A stretch of DNA of 64,000 nt from Geobacillus vulcani PSS1. GTDB lineage: Bacteria > Bacillota > Bacilli > Bacillales > Anoxybacillaceae. The stretch is taken from assembly GCF_000733845.1 (NCBI RefSeq), contig NZ_JPOI01000001.1:2853001-2917000 (forward strand). The letters run 5' to 3'. Shown here in pieces: positions 43,274 to 51,952 of this stretch. The translations under genes and the position numbers were made by a program. How positions within the stretch are numbered: the first letter of the stretch is position 1; each line of letters opens with the position of its first letter. The notes beneath the pieces were generated by a model. That model did not search any database and was not told where the DNA came from. It saw only the letters and a program-made list of their open reading frames with translations.

Positions 43274-44161
43274 ATGATCGAACTGCAACAGTTGACCAAA
43301 GTCTTTCCAAACGGCAAGGGCATTTTTGATGTTACCTTAACCGTCCGTGAAGGGGAAGTATTCGGATTTTTAGGGCCGAACGGTGCCGGCAAGTCGACGA
43401 CGATCCGGCACTTGCTTGGATTTCTGAAACCGACGAAAGGACGCGCCGCCATCAAAGGGTTCGACTGTTGGCGTGAGTCGGTTCAGGTGCAGGCGTTAAT
43501 CGGCTATTTGCCCGGTGAAATCGCCTTCCCCGAAGGAATGACCGGGATGGAATTGCTCGACTTGCTGGCCGGGATGCGGCGAATGAACACGACCCGCTAC
43601 CGCGACGAGCTGATTGAACGGTTGCAATTGGATGTCCGCCTCCCGATCCGGAAAATGTCCAAGGGAACAAAGCAAAAAGTCGGCCTTGTCGCCGCGCTCA
43701 TGCATGATCCTGAAGTGATCATTCTCGATGAGCCGACATCCGGCCTTGACCCGCTCATGCAGCAAACGTTCATCGATCTGATCCGTGAAGAAAAGCAAAA
43801 AGGGAAAACGATCTTTTTGTCTTCACACATCTTTCTTGAAATCGAGCGGACGTGCGACCGAGTGGCGATCATGAAAGACGGCCGTCTGATAGCGGTCAAT
43901 GACGTTCATGAACTGCAATCGATGCAACGGAAACTGTTTGACGTCATTTTGTCCCGCGAAGAGGATGTCGCGAAACTGCTCGCCTCGCCGCTCGAGGTCG
44001 TCCACCATGCCGGCCGCCGCGTCTGCATCGCCTTGCAAGGAAACTACGATGCCTTCATTCGTGAGCTGGCCCAATACAAGGTGCAAAGCCTCGATATCCA
44101 TGCGCAAAGCTTAGAAGATATTTTTCTGCATTACTATGATCGCCGGGGGGATGAACGATGA
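43274..44161 (+). CDS. ABC transporter ATP-binding protein
   Basis: The 295-residue protein has Walker A GPNGAGKSTTIRHLLG near residue 35. The signature motif region is MSKGTKQKVGLVAALMHD, Walker B is VIILDEPTSGLDPL, and the switch His is in IFLSSHIFLEIE. A C-terminal extension of about 85 residues is common in exporters of the bacitracin/multidrug type. The start at 43274 has CGGGGGAG upstream. Its stop overlaps the permease start by 4 nt. The pair is probably an efflux system controlled by the divergent TetR. Confidence 0.93.
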   Translation: MIELQQLTKVFPNGKGIFDVTLTVREGEVFGFLGPNGAGKSTTIRHLLGFLKPTKGRAAIKGFDCWRESVQVQALIGYLPGEIAFPEGMTGMELLDLLAGMRRMNTTRYRDELIERLQLDVRLPIRKMSKGTKQKVGLVAALMHDPEVIILDEPTSGLDPLMQQTFIDLIREEKQKGKTIFLSSHIFLEIERTCDRVAIMKDGRLIAVNDVHELQSMQRKLFDVILSREEDVAKLLASPLEVVHHAGRRVCIALQGNYDAFIRELAQYKVQSLDIHAQSLEDIFLHYYDRRGDER

Positions 44162-44961
44162 ATACCGCTTTATATAAACATATGGTCAAAGCGCAGGCCA
44201 AAACGATCATCAGCTATTCGGTCGGATCAGCCTTTTATATTGCGCTGATTGCCGCCATCTACCCATCGTTGGCCGATTCGAAAGCCTTCAACCATTATCT
44301 GCAGCAGCTGCCGAGCGAGATCCTCAAAGCGTTCAACATCACCGGCATGGACAACCTGCTCGAATTCATTGCCGGGGAGTATTACGGTTTGCTGTTTATT
44401 TTAATCGGTTCCATTTACTGCGTGACCGCCGCCAATCACCTGATGGCGCGCCCCATCGACCGCGGTTGGATGGCCTATTTGCTTGCGACGCCGAATTCGC
44501 GGCGAACGATCGCCTTCACCCAAGCGCTCGTACTGCTTACGGGATTAGCGGCGATCGGCGTCTCGACCATCGCCGCGGGCTTTGCCGCCGACGCGTGGTT
44601 CGTTGCCGATGATGCTCTCGATGCAGAGCGGTTCCTGATCATGAATGCGTTTGGGTTCCTTCTCTTTTTCGCCATCAGCGGCTATTCGTTTTTCTTTTCC
44701 GCTATGGCCAATGACGAAAAACGGGCGCTGTCGTTATCCGGCGGAGCCACCGTTCTGTTTTACAGCTTGGATCTCATCGGCAAGCTGGCCGAGAAAGCCG
44801 AATGGCTCCGATATGGGTCGATCTTTGCCGCCTTCGAGCCTGGAAACATCGCCCAAGGCCAAGCGGAATGGCTCCCTGTCTCCCTGTTGTTATTCGCGCT
44901 CGGCGCCCTCGGCTACACGGCAGGAATTGGCCTGTTTGCCAAGCGCGACTTGCCGCTTTGA
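44158..44961 (+). CDS. ABC-2 type transporter permease
   Basis: The 267-residue protein has six hydrophobic segments: near residues 20-40, 78-95, 115-145, 160-185, 195-210 and 240-262. This is the ABC-2 permease topology. It starts MNTALYKHMVKAQAKTIISY and is translationally coupled to the ATP-binding protein. It forms the membrane channel of the exporter. The substrate is unknown. A strong terminator follows 20 nt downstream. Confidence 0.88.
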   Translation: MNTALYKHMVKAQAKTIISYSVGSAFYIALIAAIYPSLADSKAFNHYLQQLPSEILKAFNITGMDNLLEFIAGEYYGLLFILIGSIYCVTAANHLMARPIDRGWMAYLLATPNSRRTIAFTQALVLLTGLAAIGVSTIAAGFAADAWFVADDALDAERFLIMNAFGFLLFFAISGYSFFFSAMANDEKRALSLSGGATVLFYSLDLIGKLAEKAEWLRYGSIFAAFEPGNIAQGQAEWLPVSLLLFALGALGYTAGIGLFAKRDLPL

Positions 44962-44980
44962 TCCGTGCCCTCGTCATAGA

Positions 44981-45012
44981 AAAAAGGGCTGCTCCTTTTG
45001 GCAGCCCTTTTT
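44981..45012. terminator. bidirectional terminator between the ABC operon and the BI-1 gene
   Basis: AAAAAGGGCTGC and GCAGCCCTTTTT form a 12-bp stem with an 8-nt loop, symmetrical for both convergent transcripts. Confidence 0.9.
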
Positions 45013-45017
45013 GATGC

Positions 45018-45656
45018 TCAATCGTCATCGCTGGCGAAAAAACGCAAAATGTAGACAAACAAGTTGATGAAATCAAGGTAAATATTGACGACAATCATCG
45101 GAATGTCCGCTTCCGTAAAGCCATAGCGGGCCAAACGGTTGATGTCGTAAATCGTAAAGCCAAGGAAAATCAAAATCCCTAGCGCCGCCACTCCCATTTG
45201 CCCGACGCTCGAGAACGGGATGAACCATTGAATGATCAACAAGCCAAGGAGCGCAAACGCGCCAAGCATCAAAAATCCGCCGAGGAACGAAAAATCTTCT
45301 TTCGTTCGCGCCGCGTAAATGGCAACGCCCGTAAACGAGACAACCGCTAGGGCAAACGCTTTGAACACCGCCGCCGCGCCGATGATGGAAATGTAATAGC
45401 CGATGAGCGGATAAAGCGTCGCCCCCGAGACAAACATAAAGGCAAACATGAGCGGATAGCCGACCGCTTTTTTGCTGCGGGCGAAGATCATCACCAAAAG
45501 CAAAATGAGTTCAAGCGCATAAAGCGGCAAATAAAGGCCGGCCGGCACCCATTGCCCGGCGTACAGCCCCGCCGTCGCAACGGCCAACGCCGCGAGAAAT
45601 GAAACCGCCAACTTCGCCACCGGGCTGTGCGGACGATAAACGGTCGAATGATTCAT
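45018..45656 (-). CDS. Bax inhibitor-1/YccA family membrane protein
   Basis: The 212-residue protein has seven hydrophobic segments and the BI-1 signatures FVSGATLYPLIGYYI in the middle and FLGFTIYDINRLARYG near the C-terminus, ending FFASDDD. Bacterial members such as B. subtilis YetJ are pH-sensitive calcium leak channels of the cytoplasmic membrane. The gene is monocistronic, convergent with the ABC operon, with a GGAGGGGG Shine-Dalgarno sequence. Confidence 0.92.
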   Translation of the reverse strand: MNHSTVYRPHSPVAKLAVSFLAALAVATAGLYAGQWVPAGLYLPLYALELILLLVMIFARSKKAVGYPLMFAFMFVSGATLYPLIGYYISIIGAAAVFKAFALAVVSFTGVAIYAARTKEDFSFLGGFLMLGAFALLGLLIIQWFIPFSSVGQMGVAALGILIFLGFTIYDINRLARYGFTEADIPMIVVNIYLDFINLFVYILRFFASDDD

Positions 45657-45749
45657 GGCAACCCCCTCCTTTTTCTTTCTAGTTTAACATATTTTTGTTT
45701 CTTGTCACAGTCCCCTCTTTTTTTCGCTGCCATAGCCATCGCGCCATCC

Positions 45750-46874
45750 TTATCCGCCGTGCCGCATTGGCCAACGTTCGATCCGTTGAAACCAGCGGGT
45801 CGCGAACAGTTTTTTCAGCACTGGCGGGACGACGAACAGGATGAAGAAAATGCGGAACATTTGGTAGCTCGTCACGATCGCAAGGCTCGCGCGCGCTTCC
45901 TGCGCCAAAATCCCCATCTGATCCATGCCGCCCGGCGCCAAAGCGATGAAAGCGGTCAAATAAGGGACGCCGTGCCAGCTTGTCAGCACAAACGCGGAAG
46001 CCATAGAAAACAAAATAAGGAAAAAACCGGTGGCAGCCGCCGCAAGCATCATGTTCCGTTTCTCCTTCATATCAGCCGGCTTAAGCGCTAAACCGAGATA
46101 CGCCCCCATCGTAATTTGCGCGATGTCCAATATCGGCGCCGGCAAGTTCGGCGCCGGCACCCCAGCGATCACCAGCGCCGCCGTCCCGATGATCGGACCA
46201 AGCAAATACGCGGTCGGCAGTTTTAGGCGCTTGCCAACTAGTGCGCCAGCAACGGTAACGATGAAATACAATAAAGCAAGGCCCACCGTCCAATCCGGCC
46301 CTCGCTCGGTTCCAGCATCCACAGCCGCTCCGGAGCTGCCGGAAAACATCGGGCCTAAAGCGATGAGCGGAACAAGAAAGACAACGCCCATAAGGCGCAT
46401 CACTTGAAAGAGCGTAACGACCGTTATGTCGACTCCTTTTAGCTCTTCGCCGAGAACGAGCATTTGCGACAACCCGCCGGGGATGCTGCCGGTGACGATC
46501 GAGCGGAGCGGAATGCCGGTTATGCGCGCCGCCGCACAAGACAGCAGAAAGCTAAACAATAAAATCAACACTGTCACCAACAACATTGACGGCAGCTGTC
46601 GGCCCATCTCGGCGAGCGTCGCCGCCGTCATCGATGTGCCAAGCGTATAGCCGATCGGGATGAGCCCGGCGTTGCGAATCGCCATCGGCCAATACAGCTT
46701 TCCTTTCAAAAAACGCTCCGCTATAAGCAACACCGCCGCCGGACCAAGCACCCAGTGAAGCGGGACGCGCAAAAGAGCAAATCCGATGCCGCCTGACGCT
46801 GCAATGACAAACGTCAAGGCGATGTGCATCAGGTTGTTCTTCCCTTGTTGTCCTTCCGGAGCCAAATGGAACAC
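45750..46874 (-). CDS. AbrB-family membrane protein (putative transporter, two AbrB repeats)
   Basis: The 374-residue protein is very hydrophobic, with about ten segments in two similar halves. Each half has a Gly-rich turn, GSIPGGLSQMLVLGEE in the first and ALAPGGMDQMGILAQEA in the second. This is the AbrB (ammonia monooxygenase-like) membrane family, unrelated to the AbrB transcription factor. Function is not established; a transport role is inferred. The start is ambiguous: ATG at 46874 has GGAGGGAAG upstream, while ATG at 46829 would place the first helix right at the N-terminus. Confidence 0.85.
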   Translation of the reverse strand: MFHLAPEGQQGKNNLMHIALTFVIAASGGIGFALLRVPLHWVLGPAAVLLIAERFLKGKLYWPMAIRNAGLIPIGYTLGTSMTAATLAEMGRQLPSMLLVTVLILLFSFLLSCAAARITGIPLRSIVTGSIPGGLSQMLVLGEELKGVDITVVTLFQVMRLMGVVFLVPLIALGPMFSGSSGAAVDAGTERGPDWTVGLALLYFIVTVAGALVGKRLKLPTAYLLGPIIGTAALVIAGVPAPNLPAPILDIAQITMGAYLGLALKPADMKEKRNMMLAAAATGFFLILFSMASAFVLTSWHGVPYLTAFIALAPGGMDQMGILAQEARASLAIVTSYQMFRIFFILFVVPPVLKKLFATRWFQRIERWPMRHGG

Positions 46875-46996
46875 TTCCCTCCGCCTTTAGTGAACGACTC
46901 GTATCGGTCCTTTCTGCGTGTAGATGGCAGCGATTGGGCAAACAAGGACGGCACGATCGTTGATGATCCGTTTTCGGCAAACTAAGAAACGCCAAA

Positions 46997-47122
46997 CAAA
47001 AACAGGGGCTGATCCAAAAAGGCGTCTGCCTTGAAGATCAGCCCAATATATCGTGCGGCAGAAACAGTCAATACGCATGATAACGGTGAAAGAGGGTGTC
47101 CCGCTCCTTTTGAGACACCCTT
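46997..47122 (-). repeat. intergenic element with two hairpins, copy A
   Basis: On the minus strand GGGTGTC/GACACCC (47094-47120) is followed by an AT-rich spacer and then GATC-AGCCC pairing with GGGCTGATC (47006-47044) and a T-run. The whole arrangement resembles the element at 54428-54577. It serves as the terminator region downstream of cysK. The 300-nt gap 46875-47180 contains no supported gene. Confidence 0.5.
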
Positions 47123-47180
47123 ATTCTTCCCTTGCCCACGAACGGCAAGGAAATGTGCCGTCATCTTTTGCGCCATTCGC

Positions 47181-48104
47181 TTAATCGGCAAATAAATCGG
47201 ATGACAAATACCGTTCGCCGGAGTCCGGCGCCATGCAAAGAACGCGGGCGCCTTTCGGGAGCTGCTCGGCCACTTTGATGGCGTAATAGGCGCTGGCCGC
47301 GGCCGAAGCACCGACCAAAATGCCTTCCTTCGCCGCCAGTTTGCGCGCCATCTGCTGGGCATCCTCATCTTTGATCAAAAAAATGTCATCATAAATCGAG
47401 CGGTTTAAAATTTTCGGGATAAACCCCGGACCCGTGCCGGGAATTTTGTGCGGCCCCGGCTTGCCGCCCGACAAGACGGGCGAGCCGTACGGTTCAACGA
47501 CATAAATGCGCAAATTCGGGATCCGCTTTTTCAATTCTTCTCCCGTTCCCGTCACCGTTCCCCCGGTGCCGGCGGTGAGCACGAACGCATCGAGCCGCCC
47601 ATCGAACGCTTCGTAAATTTCCACCGCCGTCGTATGCCGATGCGCGTCCGGGTTGGCCGGGTTTTCAAACTGCATCGGGATGAAGCTGTCAGGGATCTCG
47701 CGGGCGAGCCGGTTCGCCTCATCGATCGCCCCTTGCATTCGTTTCTCCGCCGGCGTCAAATAGACTTCGGCCCCGTACGCCTTTAAAATTTTCACCCGCT
47801 CGACCGTCGCATTATCCGGCATCGTGATGATGCAGCGATACCCGCGGGCGGCGCACACCATCGCCAAGCCGATGCCGGTGTTGCCGGATGTCGGTTCAAT
47901 GATCGTGCTTTTTCCCGGCGCAATTTTCCCTTCCGCTTCGGCGCGGCGGATCATTTCCCAAGCCGGTCGGTCTTTGACGCTGCCGCCAGGGTTAAACGAT
48001 TCAAGCTTCATGTATACATCCGCCCCGTTCGGGTCCGGAAGGCGGCGCAGCTTGACAATCGGCGTGCCGCCGATCAAATCTAAAATCGAATCATACAATT
48101 TCAC
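47181..48104 (-). CDS. cysK: cysteine synthase (O-acetylserine sulfhydrylase A)
   Basis: The 307-residue PLP enzyme has the Lys motif ESFNPGGSVKDRPAWEM near residue 40, the substrate loop EPTSGNTGIGLAMVCAARG near residue 68 and the PLP phosphate loop TAGTGGTVTGTGEEL near residue 175. It makes cysteine from O-acetylserine and sulfide. GTG at 48104 is preferred behind TTGGGGA; a TTG four codons upstream is possible. A good promoter (TTGAAC-18-TATAAT) lies upstream. Confidence 0.92.
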   Translation of the reverse strand: MKLYDSILDLIGGTPIVKLRRLPDPNGADVYMKLESFNPGGSVKDRPAWEMIRRAEAEGKIAPGKSTIIEPTSGNTGIGLAMVCAARGYRCIITMPDNATVERVKILKAYGAEVYLTPAEKRMQGAIDEANRLAREIPDSFIPMQFENPANPDAHRHTTAVEIYEAFDGRLDAFVLTAGTGGTVTGTGEELKKRIPNLRIYVVEPYGSPVLSGGKPGPHKIPGTGPGFIPKILNRSIYDDIFLIKDEDAQQMARKLAAKEGILVGASAAASAYYAIKVAEQLPKGARVLCMAPDSGERYLSSDLFAD

Positions 48105-48146
48105 GACCGTCCCCAACCTTTAGCAAAGTATTGGTTTTCCCCTTTC

Positions 48147-48176
48147 ATTATAGATGATTTTTCTTTTTTCGTTCAA
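48147..48176 (-). promoter_or_regulatory. sigma-A promoter of cysK
   Basis: TTGAAC (48171-48176) and a perfect TATAAT (48147-48152) on the minus strand are 18 nt apart. Confidence 0.7.
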
Positions 48177-48328
48177 ACAGTCTGTCCCGCCGGCTGCATC
48201 GGGCGTTTTCCAATCGTTGTTTGCAAACGGAAATTCGTTGGGTCGGACCGATTGCGATTTTTCCTCTGTTCTAGTCGGATATTCCCCCTTATAATAAAAA
48301 ATAAACGATGGAAAGCGAGGTGGCTTTT

Positions 48329-49432
48329 TTGGCATCTGCCGCACAGCAGCTCGTCACCCATTTGGAAGCCCATTTGCCGAGCTTTCTCGCCTATTGGCGG
48401 CAACATATGAAAATCGCCGACGATGACAAATACATCGATCATGTCGAACAAAACGGCTTAGCAGTGTTTGAGTTGGTGAAAGAAGCACTGTTGCGGTCGC
48501 TATCTAGCGATACGGTCGAACGGTTAGCCAACAAAATCGCCAAAGAACGAGCGGAAATGAACGCCGGCATCGGCACCCTCGTCTACAACGTCAACCTTGG
48601 ACGGCGGCTGATCATCAATCACACGTTGACCGCACCGCTGTCGGTCAACGAGCTGGCTCCGCTCATCGACCATTTAAACGAGCTGTTTGACCAATTTTTG
48701 TTTCATGCTGTCACAAAATACAACGAGTTAAAAGAAAAAGAGCTGCATGAAAAAAACACGCTCATTGCCAAGTCGCATCAGGACCGGCTGACGCTGCTTG
48801 GACAAATGTCATCCAGCTTTGTCCATGAATTCCGCAACCCGTTGACAGCCATTATCGGTTTTATTCAATTATTGAAATTTGAACATCCGCATCTTCCCTA
48901 TTTAGACATTATCGATCATGAACTGCAGCAGCTGAAATTTCGCATTTCGCAATTTTTGCATGCCTCACGCAAAGAAATTGTCGAAAGTGAGAAAGAAACG
49001 TTTTCGCTACGCCAACTGCTAGAGGAAATTATCGAGTTTTTGTACGCCACGATCGTCGACAGTGATGTCGACCTTTCGCTGGCAATCGATGAATCCATAC
49101 ATATATTTGCCTATAAAGACCAGCTGCGCCAGGTGCTGGTGAACATTTTGCTCAACTCGATCGAAGCGGTGAAAGAAAGGGAAAAACCACGGCGGATCAA
49201 CATCGCCGCCCGCTGCCAAGACGGAATCATCATCATCGAAATCGCCAACAACGGCCCGATGATTCCGGCCGACATTGTTGAAACGATTTTCGAGCCGTTT
49301 TTTACAACGAAAAAACTCGGAACCGGCATCGGCCTGTACATTTGCAAAAAAGTGATCGAAGACCACGGCGGGGATATCTGCTGTTCTTCCGACGACAACA
49401 TGACGACGTTTTCCATCCGCCTCCCTGCATAA
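48329..49432 (+). CDS. soluble sensor histidine kinase (sporulation-kinase type)
   Basis: The protein of about 367 residues has an N-terminal helical sensor domain (residues 1-140) without membrane segments. The HisKA phospho-acceptor is SSFVHEFRNPLTAIIGFIQ. The catalytic domain has the N-box NILLNSIEAVKE, the G1-like EIANNGPMI, F-box FEPFFTTK and G2 GTGIGLYICKKVIEDHGG. The HEFRNPLTAIIGF sequence is typical of kinases feeding the Spo0F phosphorelay, which fits the lack of an adjacent response regulator. Start chosen is TTG behind GAGGTGG; an ATG seven codons earlier (48308) has no ribosome-binding site. A TATAAT lies at 48290-48295. Confidence 0.87.
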   Translation: MASAAQQLVTHLEAHLPSFLAYWRQHMKIADDDKYIDHVEQNGLAVFELVKEALLRSLSSDTVERLANKIAKERAEMNAGIGTLVYNVNLGRRLIINHTLTAPLSVNELAPLIDHLNELFDQFLFHAVTKYNELKEKELHEKNTLIAKSHQDRLTLLGQMSSSFVHEFRNPLTAIIGFIQLLKFEHPHLPYLDIIDHELQQLKFRISQFLHASRKEIVESEKETFSLRQLLEEIIEFLYATIVDSDVDLSLAIDESIHIFAYKDQLRQVLVNILLNSIEAVKEREKPRRINIAARCQDGIIIIEIANNGPMIPADIVETIFEPFFTTKKLGTGIGLYICKKVIEDHGGDICCSSDDNMTTFSIRLPA

Positions 49433-49470
49433 CGAACAGCGAAAATGGGCAAGATGGAGGAAAAAAGGTG

Positions 49471-49833
49471 ATGCCGATGAAAACGTCTTGGAAAAGCTGG
49501 TTGGAGCAGGCGGCAAGTGCCATCCGCGAATGGCTCGAGCGGGAAGCGCATTCGTTCGCCGAACTCGCTGCGTTCATCCGCCATCATCCAGATACCGTGC
49601 GGTCAGAACGCACATGGCTTGGCTTGACGTACCGGTTCTACTCGCTCGCTATAAACGGAGTGGCATTGAAAATGGAAACGAAAGTCACCCGCGAAGGCAA
49701 GGAACGCATTCTCTTTTTATCGGTCCATGCTCCGCGTACGAAAGCCGCTGTCTACCGCGCCTATGACGAAGACAGTGATTTGGCGGACATCATCGCCACT
49801 CCGCCCCTGTCCCAAAAAACCGCACCGATTTGA
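49471..49833 (+). CDS. hypothetical protein, 120 aa
   Basis: The frame begins near MPMKTSWKSWLEQAASAIREW, after GGAGG; starts at 49468 (GTG), 49471 or 49477 are all possible. It is a soluble mixed alpha/beta protein with no Cys and no recognisable motif; a long predicted strand region is TKVTREGKERILFLSVHA. It lies 38 nt downstream of the histidine kinase on the same strand and is followed by a terminator. It may therefore be co-transcribed with the kinase. I do not recognise a family. Confidence 0.7.
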   Translation: MPMKTSWKSWLEQAASAIREWLEREAHSFAELAAFIRHHPDTVRSERTWLGLTYRFYSLAINGVALKMETKVTREGKERILFLSVHAPRTKAAVYRAYDEDSDLADIIATPPLSQKTAPI

Positions 49834-49850
49834 CCACGGTGCGGTTTTTC
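49814..49850. terminator. terminator after the 120-residue gene
   Basis: AAAAACCGCACCG and CGGTGCGGTTTTT form a 13-bp symmetrical stem with a 9-nt loop. Confidence 0.88.
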
Positions 49851-49910
49851 TCATCATCATTTCGCGAAGAAAGCCTCGCTGCCAAGCAATAATGAAAGCA
49901 GGAAGAAAGG

Positions 49911-50051
49911 TCAACCTTTCATGCCTTGCAGCCATTCTCGGTAACATTCCGGGCAAAGCGTTTCTTCGCGTTCTTCGCCATTCGTATGGAACGACACGTA
50001 ATGCACTGTGTCATTGCACTCGCATTGACAGTAAAAACATGTTTCACTCAT
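49911..50051 (-). CDS. small Cys-rich (zinc-ribbon-like) protein, 46 aa
   Basis: The frame starts at 50051 behind GGGGAGGG and encodes MSETCFYCQCECNDTVHYVS, ending LCPECYREWLQGMKG. Two Cys pairs (CFYC and CPEC) about 25 residues apart have the spacing of a zinc ribbon, with two more Cys in between. No family is recognised. It lies between terminators, so it is an independent gene. Small zinc-ribbon proteins in Bacillaceae are often of unknown function. Confidence 0.7.
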   Translation of the reverse strand: MSETCFYCQCECNDTVHYVSFHTNGEEREETLCPECYREWLQGMKG

Positions 50052-50342
50052 CACTTTCCCTCCCCTGCCTATTAGTGTGAGCCGTCTTATAACGGCGTTG
50101 CAAGGGAACTATTCCCAACGGCATGAGCGCAGAACAAACGACCGCACAATGCAGTCGGCGCGAGGTGAGCGACAACAAATCATCTTGGTAAAAGCCGTAA
50201 ATGTGAACATGTCAAATGGCATCTGTATGCAATCGGTCGGCCGCTGAAGAAGAAAATGGGATTCGCCGTGGCAAAAGGTGAATCCCATTTTTCATGATTT
50301 GTCGGTCAATCGACCATCCTAACAATGAAGGAGGTGAACAAC
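50052..50342 (+). other. 290-nt gap with an orphan terminator
   Basis: No coding frame with a ribosome-binding site lies here on the + strand, yet a strong terminator (AAAATGGGATTC pairing with GAATCCCATTTTT, 50253-50292) is present. It is symmetrical, so it could act on either strand. A small RNA of about 150-200 nt ending at 50292 is possible. Confidence 0.4.
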
Positions 50343-51701
50343 GTGAAACGCTACTCGACTTGGGCGGCAGCCGGCGCTGTTATCACCCTCATCATAGCGG
50401 CGGCTGCCTTCGTCCGTCCGACGCCCGAGGAGAATGCCCCTGCCCCGCCCCGGCTGAAACCGTTTCACATGGAAGACGCACCCGCGCATCCGACCGTTGT
50501 GGCGTTGGACAGCCTTGGTGCGGGCGAACAGCTGAAACAGCAGCTGAACAAGCATCCGCGCATCCGGGAAATTCGCCATAACCGCCGCGGCGACCGAAGC
50601 CATTATTTCGCCAATGAGATTGTGGTCCGTTTTCGAGTGTTGCCATCGGAAAGCCGTCTTCAACAAATGGAAGCAGCCATCGCCGGCCAGCTCGCGAAGC
50701 AGGTCGACCACGTGTTTGTATTCCGCTCGCGCGAGCAAACGTATGAGGAAATGCGCCGTTATTTCCGATCCCTTCGGATGGTTGATTATTGTGAACCGCA
50801 CTACATTTACATGCAAAATGAGTGGAACAAGCCGGTGCCGATGCCGAACGATTCGTTTTACGCCCGCTACCAGTGGAACTTGCCGGCCATTCATACGGAA
50901 GCTGGTTGGACGCTGTCGCGCGGCAAGCGGAATGTGCCTGTCGCCATCATCGACAGCGGAGTCGATTTGACCCATCCCGATTTAACCCGTCGCCTTCTGC
51001 CCGGATATAACGTATTGGCCGACGACCGCTCTCCGAATGACGAAAACGGCCATGGCACCCATGTCGCCGGCATCATCGCCTCGCAACCAAACAATGGCGA
51101 AGGAGTGGCCGGCATGACATGGTTTAACCCCATCATGGCCATTAAAGCATTAAATGCGGACGGATATGGGACGAGCATTGATGTAGCGAAAGGAATCCGC
51201 TGGGCAGTCGACCACGGGGCAAAAGTCATCAATTTAAGCCTTGGCAACTACCAACCGTCCTCGGTGCTTGAGGAGGCGATCCGCTACGCAGATGCCCATG
51301 ATGTCGTGCTTGTCGCCGCTTCCGGCAACGACAGCACGTCACAGGCAAGCTTTCCAGCCGCTTATCCGGAAGTGATCAGTGTCGGAGCGGTTGACCCGGA
51401 TCTCTCCTATGCGCTTTATTCCAACTACGGCGACTATGTGGACGTTGTCGCGCCTGGAACGAACATTGCCAGCACGTTTACCGGCCACCGGTACGCCGCT
51501 CTTTCCGGCACGTCGATGGCCGCGCCGCATGTCACGGCGCTCGCCGCTTTGATCCGCTCCGTCAATCCACGACTCTCGAACGATGAAGTGCGAGACATTA
51601 TTCTCGAAAGCGCTGACGATTTGGGAGAGAGAGGAAAAGATCCGTATTACGGCTATGGGCTGATTAACGTCTACCGCGCGCTCGAACTGGCTAAGCGATG
51701 A
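50343..51701 (+). CDS. membrane-anchored subtilisin-like serine protease (S8, thermitase-like)
   Basis: The 452-residue protein starts with a basic signal anchor (KRYSTWAAAGAVITLIIAAAAF). A prodomain-like region follows (about residues 85-155, FRVLPSESRLQQMEAAIAG), then a complete S8 catalytic domain. The Asp is in VAIIDSGVDLTHPDL, the His in NGHGTHVAGIIASQ and the Ser in LSGTSMAAPHVTALAALI. The oxyanion Asn is in VLVAASGNDS. The enzyme is expected outside the membrane, either anchored or secreted. The GTG start at 50343 is fixed by AAGGAGGTG 7 nt upstream. It is monocistronic. Confidence 0.93.
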   Translation: MKRYSTWAAAGAVITLIIAAAAFVRPTPEENAPAPPRLKPFHMEDAPAHPTVVALDSLGAGEQLKQQLNKHPRIREIRHNRRGDRSHYFANEIVVRFRVLPSESRLQQMEAAIAGQLAKQVDHVFVFRSREQTYEEMRRYFRSLRMVDYCEPHYIYMQNEWNKPVPMPNDSFYARYQWNLPAIHTEAGWTLSRGKRNVPVAIIDSGVDLTHPDLTRRLLPGYNVLADDRSPNDENGHGTHVAGIIASQPNNGEGVAGMTWFNPIMAIKALNADGYGTSIDVAKGIRWAVDHGAKVINLSLGNYQPSSVLEEAIRYADAHDVVLVAASGNDSTSQASFPAAYPEVISVGAVDPDLSYALYSNYGDYVDVVAPGTNIASTFTGHRYAALSGTSMAAPHVTALAALIRSVNPRLSNDEVRDIILESADDLGERGKDPYYGYGLINVYRALELAKR

Positions 51702-51911
51702 CCGGCGCGTCTCCTTCCAGCGACATTGGGGAACACGCCTCTGCGAAAAATCAAACAGACAAGATGCTCCCCCCTGTGTGAACGACGCTGAAACGGCATC
51801 CGCAGCATCAAGTCAGCAAACAGCCGAAAACGGCGCCTCTGGGGGCGAACAGCCCACGCCGGCAAGCGATGCCACATTCCATAGAGGCGCGCCTAAATTT
51901 CTGCTGAAACG

Positions 51912-51952
51912 AAAAACGATGGGGAATTCGGACTATACCCCCATCGTTTTTT
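51912..51952 (-). terminator. terminator of the YitT-family gene
   Basis: AACGATGGGG and CCCCATCGTT pair around a 14-nt loop, with T-runs on both sides. The stop codon of the YitT gene lies in the loop. The preceding 51702-51911 stretch contains no supported gene. Confidence 0.8.

Noticed and set aside
51778..51950. + strand frame between the protease and YitT genes
   Set aside because: It lacks a ribosome-binding site and runs through the terminator of the opposite gene.
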